Shown: in pieces, positions 17,866 to 29,800 of the stretch
Numbering within the stretch: position 1 is the stretch's first letter
Layout: each line of letters begins with the position of its first letter
From: Ophiothrix spiculata
Taxonomy: Eukaryota; Echinodermata; Ophiuroidea; Amphilepidida; Ophiotrichidae
Assembly (NCBI GenBank): GCA_000969725.1
Contig: JXSR01S009136.1
Length of the DNA: 37,399 nucleotides
Reading direction: 5' to 3' (one strand)
Position numbers and translations under genes: made by a program
Notes under the pieces: model-generated
Database searches by the model: none
Seen by the model: the letters and a program-made list of their open reading frames with translations, nothing else
What the model was told of the DNA's origin: nothing

Positions 17866-20800
17866 TCAGGCATCCCTTGTATTCACTGCTTTCATCGTCT
17901 GCTCAATCTGCTGTATTTCTGCTGCCACCGCTTCATTACTTTCTTCTTGCCTGTTGACAAAACAAGTTTAGACATTAAGGGAAAATATTGTTGCCTTTTT
18001 TAGGACAAATTTATGTTGGTCAGTCAATTAATGTTTTTAACCTCTGAATCTGGTTCTATAAATAGTATATACACCAGAGCAGCAAAAGTTTCTACCCATG
18101 ATTTCTACATGCCTGTAGATGAATTGAATTAATGTTTGGTTTGGTTTTTCTGATAACTTTTGCACATCAAGCAAGTCTCATCGATTTGTAGTCGGACTAC
18201 GTGAAATTCACAAACAAGCAACGTTAATTTGCAAAAAGAATGGGTGATTTGAAAATTAAAATCTTGCAAATCAATTTATTACATCGTACAAGAGCCATCA
18301 GCGAGTGGTTACTTTTATACAATATCCAACAGGTCAATATTGGTATCATAGTGCTCTCACGTTGAAATTGAATAGCCTGCAGTGTTGGTCGAATCTTTAA
18401 ATGGGCATTTTCACGGTAACGGAAGGACAATCACAGAATTTTTCTGTATTTCAAACACATACATTGCCAAAATTGAATTGGATAAAATAAAACTAATTCC
18501 ATAATTAGTTGAGTATACCTGAAAGCATTCATATTCAACAGGAATTTTTTCATAAAAATTCCTCTGTCGCAAAATATGCATATTAATGAGGTCAGTCATG
18601 GAAGGACAGCAAAACGGACATGGTTTTTCACCTTGAGTATATTTTTAAAATTTTTATGAAAGTTATGAAGAAATTTTATTTCAAAGTTACTGATTGCATT
18701 GCTCAGTGTTTCTTCAATAGTTTGCCACATTCCACATCAAAATATTCCCTACGGTTATGTTTTTACAATGTGAAATGTGAAGGGATCATGGTCACGGAAG
18801 GACGGTAACGGAAGGACAATTTGTCCGCTGATTTTTGGGTGCACTGAACCGTAAAGCCTGGTCAAGATTAACAAAAAATACAACCTCATGTGTAAATTTG
18901 ATCCTTATTTAAGCCATTTAGAACAATAACACCCAAGTAAACAACCAATGAATGGGTTGAAAAAATTAAATGAAAATTACTACTTTTCATTATGAAAATC
19001 AAGAAATTTGACCAAAAAATTGGTTTTTTAAAGAAATTTCATAGACATCTTTGTTCAGTCTTTTCAAAATTAGGTTCATTTTAAAGAGCTTCAAAATAGC
19101 TTTCTTTTGATACCAACTATATGGTGGTAGCATTTTTCATTGAATAGTTACATCCTTTTTTCGATATTTTTCTCATGTCCACTTTTTCGTGAAAATGCCC
19201 AAATACTATTGATCCCAGCTACTATGCATTCATGGGTTATGTGGTTGAACCCTCAGTATAGCATTCAGGAATTTGCAAGAATTGAATTCAGAGGTAATTT
19301 TCTAAAATCGACCATTCTTTGCAAATCGGTGCCACTCCTTGATGAGCTTAACACATTCCTACTACAAATCAATGAGACTTTGGTGGTGTGCCATCAAATA
19401 TCAGAAAATCTTTTTATTTCTTCAGCAAGCATGCATAATGTAGAAACTTTTGACACAGTTTACTGAGTTTAATATAGGCTGGACTATAATACCTCATTTA
19501 CATTACTGAGCCAATTTGCAGAATCAACAAAAGTCAAGTTTTGAATTTGACTTCAATCAGTGAGCATTTATACCCTGGTCACATAAGCCGCAACGTCGGT
19601 ATGACATCGGTGAATGCTTGCGATGCCCGGTTGGACGCTGGTGGTTATGGGACCATAACTGAAGATGTATACAAGCCACAAGGTTTTAACTCGGAATTAA
19701 GTTCTTGCGGCATGCTTCCGGTGTCTCTACGGCTCAAGTACACCGTCCGAACATCTGAATTGACACCGTAAACACATCGTAACCTCGCCACAAGGTTATG
19801 TGACCAGGGTATCCCACTGAAAACTTAATTTGATGATAATAAATGAATAGTGGTACACTAATAAAAAAAGTCAAATTCATTCTGGTCAGGCTCCCATATC
19901 TTGGATTGCAAATGACCTACATGTCGGTATAGTAATAGCTGGCAGTCACACAGTACCAGTCAAGTGAAGTCAACATCAGTTTCTTGAGCATTTACATAGG
20001 AAAAAGTCAAATTGAAATTGGCTAATTCTACTTCATTTCAAAATTGAGTAGGTAGAAAGCTGAACTTACTTTTTCACATGTTTTTCCATTTCTTTCTCCT
20101 TTTCAGCTACCTTGTTATGACAAGTTTCAACATCTGATTTCTCTTTCAAAAATATTTCCCTGGAAAATATATGCATATACAAAAAATACAATGAATAAGA
20201 CAATTTTCAGTTTGCTTTCATAAAGAATTACTTACTTTTAAGGCGGGGTGGGGCTATCAACTCATTTTCAGAGACGTTATACTTTTATACGGATTTAATC
20301 AGCTGCTGAGTTACAAAGAATAACAGATTTCTGTAAATGCGGATTGGAATTTAATGACAATGCACATTTTATTTTCAGAAATTTGTTATTCTTTGTAACT
20401 ATCTTCAATTTAGAAAATCATACAGCATTAATTAGACTAAAAATATGAATGTAGATCTTCAAAAAAACAACGACAAAGAAACTCTAATTATAGCAGGAGG
20501 GTACCCACATATTAAGGGATACGGGAATGAGTCGAAAAAATATGGTAAAAACAGCCATTTGGAAGGCAAACCACGTTTACAGACATGTCCAAATTTAAAA
20601 TGTGCCAAAAAAATCATCAAATCAGATGTTTTTGGCCTAAAAATACCCTTAGACATGGGAATGTTTTAGTTCAAAATTAGTCATGGGTCTGGTTTTCATA
20701 ATTTGAGTACCCCCTGGGTATATAATTGTGTATCTTCACTTTATATACTAGAATTAATAATAATTAAACAACCTCTACCCTTGATCAAGTTAAGAGTTCA

Positions 20801-23800
20801 TTTATTTTGGACAAAATCCAGCCAAACAAGGTCCCATGCATTCAGCCATAATTTTTTTTTTCAAAATAATTCAATCTTGGCTTGAATGGGTTGTTTGTGA
20901 CTTGATTGTTTCATTGTAAGTGTTAGTATACATTCTTTAATCTGATTTATATTTAGAAATAAGGTACCATTAGATTTGGTTAGGTCGGCTATACAGTTTA
21001 TGGAGCGCCCCCAGTCAGCGTCCTTAAAGGTAAAGCATTCACATAGGGCCAATGACTTTACAATAAAGTAATACAAATTTATATCATGGTAATTTAAAAC
21101 TCTTAACTATAGCACAAAATAAGTTTTCCTCTTAACCCTAACCCTGAATTGAAAGGTGCTCCGTTTCTAGCCTTAAGTCCAACTACGTCATAGGAGAAAA
21201 AAGCATGTTTTACCGGGATTCGAACCCATGACCTCTGACTTCCCAAGCGAGGCACACCACTAGCAGGCCACCCGGGCAGCGATTTTGTCCCCATATGCAA
21301 CCCGCGTCTATGATGTATTTGGACTTAGGCGCATTTTGGTGATTTTGGCAGTGAGCGAAAGTGAGTTTTTTCGCAGTTAGGGTTAGGCCTCTTACTCACA
21401 GTATCTGATGCTGAAGTTGCAGGGAGATCCCATCCAGCTCTGCCTTTTTGATCAATGCTTCTTTCTCTGTAGACAAACTCGTAAGCTGCTCTGTTAACTT
21501 GTTCACCTCCTTCTCAGCTGTCAGTGCTAGGATATTTTACAAAACAAGAAAAAATACGGACATCAGAAAATCACAGGAAAGAGATGACCAGAAGGGCCCA
21601 CAAGGGCCATCCAACTCGGCCTTCTTGATCAATGCTTCTTTCTCCATAGACAAACTCGTAAGCTGCTCTGTTAACTTGTTCACCTCCTTCTCAGCTGTCA
21701 GTGCTAGGATATTTTACAAAACAAGAAAAAATACGGACATCTGAAAATCACAGGAAAGGGAAAAACAGGGGCCTACAAGGGCCATCCAACTCGGCCTTCT
21801 TGATCAACGCTTCTTTCTCTGTAGACAAACTCGTAAGCTGTTCTGTTAACTTGCTCACCTCCTTCTCAGCTGTCAATGCTAGGATAACAAAACAAGAAAA
21901 AATACGGACATCTGAAAATCACAGGAAAGGGAAAAACAGGGGCCTACAAGGGCCATCCAACTCGGCCTTTTTGATCAACGCTTCTTTCTCTGTTGACAAA
22001 CTCATAAGCTGCTCTGTTAACTTGCTCATCTCCTTCTCAGCTGTCAGTGCTAGGATAACAAAACAAGAAAAAATATGGACATCAGAAAATCACAGGAAAG
22101 GGAGGAACGGGGGAGCCTACAAGGGCCATCCAACTCGGCCTTTTTGATCAACGCTTCTTTCTCTGTAGACAAACTCATAAGCTGTTCTGTTAACTAGTTC
22201 ACCTCCTTCTCAGCTGTCAGTGCTAGGATAACAAAACAAGAAAAAATACGGACATCAGAAAATCACAGGAAATGGACAAACAGAGTGGCTTGCCATAGCT
22301 GGACATTCGATCGGGATGGGGGGAGGGGTGAATGTCAGGGGTTCGAATCCTGGGGGAAACCAGGGGATTTAGAGATTTTTGTATGACGTATTCAGACTTA
22401 GACAGTTTTTCAACGTGCAACAGTTCGGGTTAATGTGAAAGAAAAATTACCACAAAAAATTTATGAATTCGTCGCTGTTCTGACATACTGACACAAGAGT
22501 CAAAATGCTGTTTTGAGAAAATCAGTGTTTAAAAATTTGCTACATGTAAAACTTTATTGTGTAATTTCAGCAAGTGCTTGTCATGTCATTTAGCATATAT
22601 GTGAATAACCATGTATCAAAGATTATTTACATACCTTTTCCAAGACCATTGCATTCATTGATATCAGTTAAAGTTATGTGTTGGTATGTCTGAACACCAC
22701 AACACCGTTTTTGTCATATGCCACACATATCATAAGGAAATACATTATGCAGTTTGTGTTCTGAGGCCGCCTTCTGACATACCGACACAAGAGTAAACAA
22801 ATGAATAACAAAAGAAATATTATAATGAAATACATAAGGACTTATATGCCATACGAAATGGATACTTTGTGTACAGACATACCGACACATGACGTTGAAA
22901 CAAAGGCGTAACAAAGGAGTTAGCTCATAATTTTCAATGGGTAATATTTTCACAAATTTAAAATAGTGTGATTTATATCATTTAACTATGTGCATTGTCT
23001 TTTTTGATTATTGGAGGAAAAAGAGCATGTTTTATAGATTCAGAAATCAAGCTTAACTTGTTTTGTCAAAAATGCCTCTTATGTCGGTATGTCAGAACAG
23101 CAACGAATTGCTTCAGAAAGTAAAATTATGGCAAATGTTGTGGAAACTGATGAAAATAGAATTTAAACTAGCCCTGACCTTGTTTAGTTTTAAAATGCAT
23201 TTTACAGTATAGTTTAACAGCATGTAGTTAGAAACTAACTATGATTGTATTTAGTCACTCTTTTAAAATAATACTTATTTTTTCATCATTTAGATTACAA
23301 TTTAAACACTGACTATAGTGAATTTTAGGGGCGTGTTGGCGATTCCATTCATTCTGAAAGGTTGTGTGGTTTATCTATCAATTCAATAGAATTTGATAAA
23401 ACGATACCATTCATATGGCCATAATAAAATAAAGGCCGCTTTCTCACAAAAAAATAATAGATATAAAAAAATCAAGCTCTCATATAATGGCCAAAAATAT
23501 AAATAAATATGGTCAAATTGATTTGAATCTCTATATGAAAATCTAATAATAGAAAGCAGGTATCTAAAACATCTAGGTCTATTAACATTAAAAATATACC
23601 ATTTAACATCAGCTAAAAACATGTGTATGTTAACATTTTGTTTTAGTTTTGGTAATTCATAACAAACGAGAGTATTAATTTGGCCTACATGATCAAACCA
23701 TGAGGCCTATTAAATTAAACAAAGAGGCCGATGTGGTGTTCTCCAAAACAAACTCAATCGATAGCAGGTCATCAAAGCTTTTAACAATAGTTTCCATTGA

Positions 23801-26800
23801 GCCTGATTGAAAACCTTGCTAATTCTATAGAATATTGCTCAATGCTCATTTAATGAGGGTTACATCATCGTATCATGTTGAACAAAGTTGAGCATTTTAC
23901 GGGTTTTAGTTTTGTTCTGAACGTATCCCTATCAAATATAATCTTACCATCAACATTGGTGACACAAATTAAAAAATCTACTATAGCATTAAACCTCTTT
24001 TTTGAGAACTTGAAAATAGTTTAAAAGCAGAATTAACCTACCTTTTTGGTCCATGGCATTCTTGCGCTTGTTGACAATGGCAATTTCTCTGGCAAGGTTG
24101 TTGTCCATCTAGAAATAAGAATCAGAAACAGAAAATTCAAATCATCTCGCATTTTTAACACCATAAGGCCTAAAAAAATGTTGACTTGTCCTTCAATGGT
24201 AAAATTGATTGATGGTTGGTCTCATCTTTTTTATTTTTTTGTTCAAAATGGGCCAAGGAAATCTGAAGAAAATAATTATATAAATGTGGTGTATTTTATT
24301 TACTTAAAATATATGTTTGTTTTATGCAAATATACAACAGTTTGTAAATATTGTTGTAAATTCACTCCAAATATAATGCTACTTTCACCAAATTCACTAT
24401 ATAGTATTAACAAAGACAAAAATTTGCAAAAATTCAAATAAAAAAAAAACAGCTACCCTAATTTTTCCAAACTTGGGTCTAGTCAATCTAGTCAAAGGGC
24501 AAGTCAATTGGTATGCCTAATCCAACTATATGAGCTGGTTTTCACTCTACATTATATTTTATGGCCTTTACTTTTTAATACCATATTTTACTGAAATCCT
24601 TTATGTCTATGATAATAACCATTTTATGATATTTTATGCAATTCGGAACAAACATTTTCCTAAAACACATTCTATATGAAGTCAACTTTTCATCAACAAA
24701 CCTCCGTTCTAATATTTAAGTATAAGAAATAATTAAGACAAAACAGGGATATGTCTCCCATCTGGCCCTGCCAGCCAAAAACGCATTGAATTCATACCAC
24801 TTGTTGCAGAGTCATATCAATACAATTTTTTTAAGGACGATCGCGATAATAAGTTCCTACCTGTAGATTTTGTTTATTTTTTGTCAATTATTAGATAAGA
24901 GTCTAAACTTCAAAATTCAGCAATAAAAAATGGGGGTCACCGATCATCTAAGCGCGCTATGACGTCATACATAATGACATCATTTCCTTTTTAATTGACG
25001 ATAACTTGAAAACTCGAGCGATAGGTTAATTAACGTAATTGACTTTTTTTATCTGTTTGATATTATAAAACATAATTTCGATATTCACGGCGATGAAAAT
25101 CGTTTTTTAGATCTTTAGCTATCTATTAAAAAAAAACAGTCGGTGACCCCATATTTTTTTCTTGATTTGACATCCACTTGACATTCACAATTGACCAGCA
25201 AAATATTAAAAAAGGTAGCAAATATTTGAAAAATCAACTTTTTGTGGTATAGGAAATCACACGTAAAAAGTTTTATCACTGAAGGCCCGTCGGGAGCACT
25301 CGTAGCTACTCGTTATTATTTCGCGCCATTTTCGGCGCTCACCGGGAAGACAATGTGTAAAAAGCTAGTGCGCGTTTTGCGTATTAGACGCAAATCTTAC
25401 GCTTAGATACCATGCACGCGTTTTGTCAAAATCTTACCGCCACTGACCAACAAATTCTGTTACACTTCCCTCTTGAATAAACACCGCGATCGTCTTTAAT
25501 AGGTTTACACTGTGATGACTTGTCCTTAATGGAGGGTAATGGACTCGAAAATCACAAAATGTGGACGGCAAGCGACGCCTACAGATGAAAAATCTGCTTG
25601 TTGAGCTGCTTATTCATCCTTTGATTGAAAAAATGTACAAATGTAAAGAAACAACATATACTTACTAAAGTATTTTGTAACACTTCCTTTTGAAATTTTG
25701 ATATACTTACGTAGTAGGTCCTGGCTTGAATGAATTTGTCAGCAATCTGTGAGAGTTTGGTCTGAAAATCTTCACTATGACAAAGAAATCAATATTAAAA
25801 ACATGAATTCTCTGCTAAAAAGCAGCTGAATTTCTATTTCCTGTTCTCTTGAAGCAGTGAGAATAGTTATACTTTTGGTTTATTTAGGGCGTCTTTGGGG
25901 GACGTCCTACGCCTGAGCTGACAGTCATTTAGGGCGTCCCCCAGACATGTTTTATCTACCTGCGCTGCTTTATGTTGGCATTTTTGTCTGCTCTGGTTTG
26001 TCATGAATTTAACTTAATAGACATCATAGCTTTTCTTTTGAAGCAAGAATTTGTAAACAAAACAGTTTGTTTAAAGGTGTTCTCAGGGTTCTATTTTGGG
26101 ACCATTACTGTTCATTTTATATGTTAATGATATCACATATGCCTCGGATATACTTGACTTCATACTCTTTGCTGACGACACAACTATTACTTATTCACAT
26201 AAAATATTATAAGTGGTAAAATCAATGTAATCAATAAAGAACTTGAAGAAGTCAGCAATTGGTTCAGAGCTAATAAACTATCAGTAAATGCCTCTAAAGC
26301 TAACTTTATGATTTTGGGCATATCGTACATGACATCAAACAAAGCACACACTGACTTTAAAAGTCATTTTGGATAATACAGTCCTTGAAAGAGTTCAATT
26401 TATGAAATTTCTTGGAATACTTGTTGACGAATGCTTAACATGGAAACCCAATATCGATTGCATATCAAAAACAGTATCTAGAAATATAGGTGTTATAAAT
26501 AAGCTAAAACATTTTATTCCTGCTCAAATATTACACACCCTTTATTGTACTTTGATTCTACCATATCTATCTTATGGTATCCTAATATGGGGAAATACAT
26601 ATAAATCACATCTAGACAAATTAATAAAAATCCAAAAATGGGCAATAAGGACAATCTCAAACAGCCATAATTTACAAAGCGCATACGGCAACATTATTTT
26701 CAAAACTCAATTTGTTTACTATTACTGATATGCACACACTCGAATTAGGGGCTTATATGTATAGATTTTTCATCAACAATTTACCAACTGCATTTAAGGC

Positions 26801-29800
26801 TACAGTCCCTAAAAACCTCTCGCTCGGCTGAATGTCATGTTTACTGCAAGTTTTTACCTACTTACACCTACTAGAATATCAATTTTTGGCGTACATATTG
26901 AATAGAGTCTCTAGTTTATACATGGAACTTTACTAGTGATTTCACGTCCATAATCAAGGTCAAAATGACGCCTAAAGACTACTTCGAAAAAGTTGACCCT
27001 TTTTCGCCGAAACCTCATAATTTCATGATGTTCGAACAATTTGACTGGTTTCAAATTTTGACAGATTGTAGGCTTAATACTTCTTATTGAATTACAAACA
27101 ATATTTTATAAATATGCTGAGTTGATTTTGAATGATAATGTAACAAACCCGCGTTGTTTTGCCCGAAATCCGGACGTGAATTACGACTCTGAGTTCGCCC
27201 TGTTTGAGCTGTGAATTGCCTGTTTAAGTATCTACATTATCTATATTTTGTCTGATATAAGCATTCGCATAATTTACTTACAAATTGAGCATTCCACAGT
27301 GAGGCAAAAATTGCAATTTTTATGTAAACAAAAGAAAAATACGGCATTCTAATGTTTATGTTTTAGATTTTAGTTCACGATCTCAACGCTGCCTTGATAG
27401 CTCAGTGGTAGATCCCTCGCTTCGTAATGCATGACTAACCCCTGCCATAATTCATGGTTCGAGTCCCCACAAATGCAGTGGAAACTATTTATCTTTTCAT
27501 GAAAAAAAAATAGTTATGATTCACATTTTCCTGAGCAGATGGATTCCCTTTACCCTTAATAACTATTTTACTAAACACTCGGAAGTTCATGATACCCAAC
27601 AAGACATGCCAACAATCTAAATGTAACAAACAATAGAAAATATTTTCCTGATCAGTTACATCTTTGGAGCGACATCCTTTGTGTCTTGTCTTGTTAAACT
27701 ATTCATGAACTTTCTTTTTCTGTAACAAATAGTTTCTTTAAGGGGTAGTCTATCATCTGGCTTTATTGGCCTTCTGGTCTACTCCTCCGTAAGACTCATT
27801 CTTTGTAATATTATTATTATAATACTATTTTTGATATTGTGCATATGTAAAGTATTATGCAAAAAAATCTTGAATCTAAGTTTTATATACCCAGCAGGAC
27901 TGTACCAATGTTTAATTGGCAGCCTTAACATAGGCAGCATGCAGAGAAAGTTCCTCACGCACTAAAATTGCTATGTCGTGTCTGCGCGACGTGCTCCAAA
28001 ATTTGTACAGAGTAGGTACGGTACGGTACTTACATTGAACATGTCACACATTTTTGCCAAAAAATTTTGCATGCAAACAGCACGTATGACAGGTTGTGAC
28101 CATCTCTTAACGTTAGAGATAATTTGACTGCACGTTTTGTTTGTATGGCAACCTTCTTTTTATCCAAGCTCAAACATGGATCATAGGATTCATCAGAGTA
28201 TAGCCGAAAACATACTCGGCCTCAAAACAAAATTTTCGCTACCAAACATTTGGTCGTGACGTCAAAATGACGAGTGACTCCAAACAAAATAACTTCAACA
28301 CCGAGTTGTGACCAAATAAAGTTTCGCGCTAGATTGCACATGCTATTGAATTGCCATATACATTGGACCAAATGTTTGCTATCCGTTCATACTTTAAGTT
28401 CGATGACAAATATTTGGTGACGTCACGATCAAATGTTTGGTAGGAAAAATTTTGTTTGGAGGCCGAGTATGATTTCGCCTTAAGTTAACTGGACACAGGT
28501 ATGTCACATAACACATTCAGATGCGGTAAAGCATGTCAGCTGACTCGCTCAATTCAAGTCATTTTTAAGGCTCTGTATCCATAGGCTGTTCCCCTGTTGC
28601 ATATGCCCTTGTTCCGTGTTCCATTGCCCCCAATTGTAACTCGCCACACAGACAATAACAATATGTTTTGCTTAGTGGCCGTATCAATGACCTTGCTGAC
28701 GTTAGATGCTCGCTGTGTTTGGTGTGTGACAATTGGGGGACAATGTCACAGGGAACAAGAGCATATGCAACAGGGGAACAGCCAATGGATAAAGGGCCTT
28801 ACAGAGATACCATTTTGGTTGTCACACAATTAGAATTGATTACTAAATGTGTCATTTGACTGATGGTCACACTGTAGCAATAATGTCACAATAAAAAGTT
28901 TCGCTCTGTATATTGTAATCAAATGATAGCAATCACATACATCTGTACAATAAATAATGTCCTTATTGAATACCTCAGTCGTTATTGCTATAGTTAGACC
29001 ACCAATTTATTTACAGGCAGTCATTCTTACGGAGAGCTACATTGCTGTCCTTAGCTTTCCTAAACAGTCTCTTAGAAGAGCAATATTTAGCTCACCTTAA
29101 ATTTGCTAACTAAAGGTGCGTTATACTGTGACAACTTGGGGGTAACGACAAGCAACGTAGACCTGCGTATTTTTTACGCCTGTCATCGTTAGTTAAAGTC
29201 AGTTAACGCTCATACACGCTGCTAGCTATGTACGCTATTATTACTATCAGTCGCTTTCAGTTACAACTTTTTAGTTGCAAATACGTTACCCTAGGTCGGA
29301 ACAAGTCGTCACAGTGTAAACGCACCATTAACAGTTACCCGATGATGTGAATGTAAATTACTCTCCTAACAACTCTCCCAAAACCTTTCAGGAGAGAATT
29401 TTCCTACTTACACTTCTCTCTGTTGACGTTCCTTCTCATGCTCTATTTCACTAGCCAGGCCTTCAATCTTGCTCTCAAGACTCTTGTTACTTACACTTCT
29501 CTCTGTTGACGTTCCTTCTCATGTTCTATTTCATTAGCCAGGCCTTCAAGACTCTTGTTACTTACACTTCTCTCTGTTGACGTTCCTTCTCATGTTCTAT
29601 TTCACTAGCCAGGCCTTCAATCTTGCTCTCAAGACTCTTGTTACGAATCTGTTGACTGAATCAGTAAATGAACATCTAATCAGCATTATTCATCATGCAC
29701 AAATCTGTAATTTATAGGCATCATAATTATAGAGAGTACGCTGTAGAAATAGTGACGTCATAATTTATGCAAATCACCCAACACGTGCGATCTGGTTCCA

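Noticed and set aside
21448-22147. Open frames of 98 and 148 codons on the + strand
   Set aside because: They are the antisense of the repeated coiled-coil exon fragment; the periodicity keeps the frame open.
26075-26815. Active reverse transcriptase gene
   Set aside because: Several frame breaks and both ends missing; a dead LINE fragment.
27390-27485. Functional tRNA gene
   Set aside because: A and B boxes are present but the anticodon region is expanded and there is no acceptor-stem pairing. The same applies to 4816-4880, 5253-5330 and 7803-7880.
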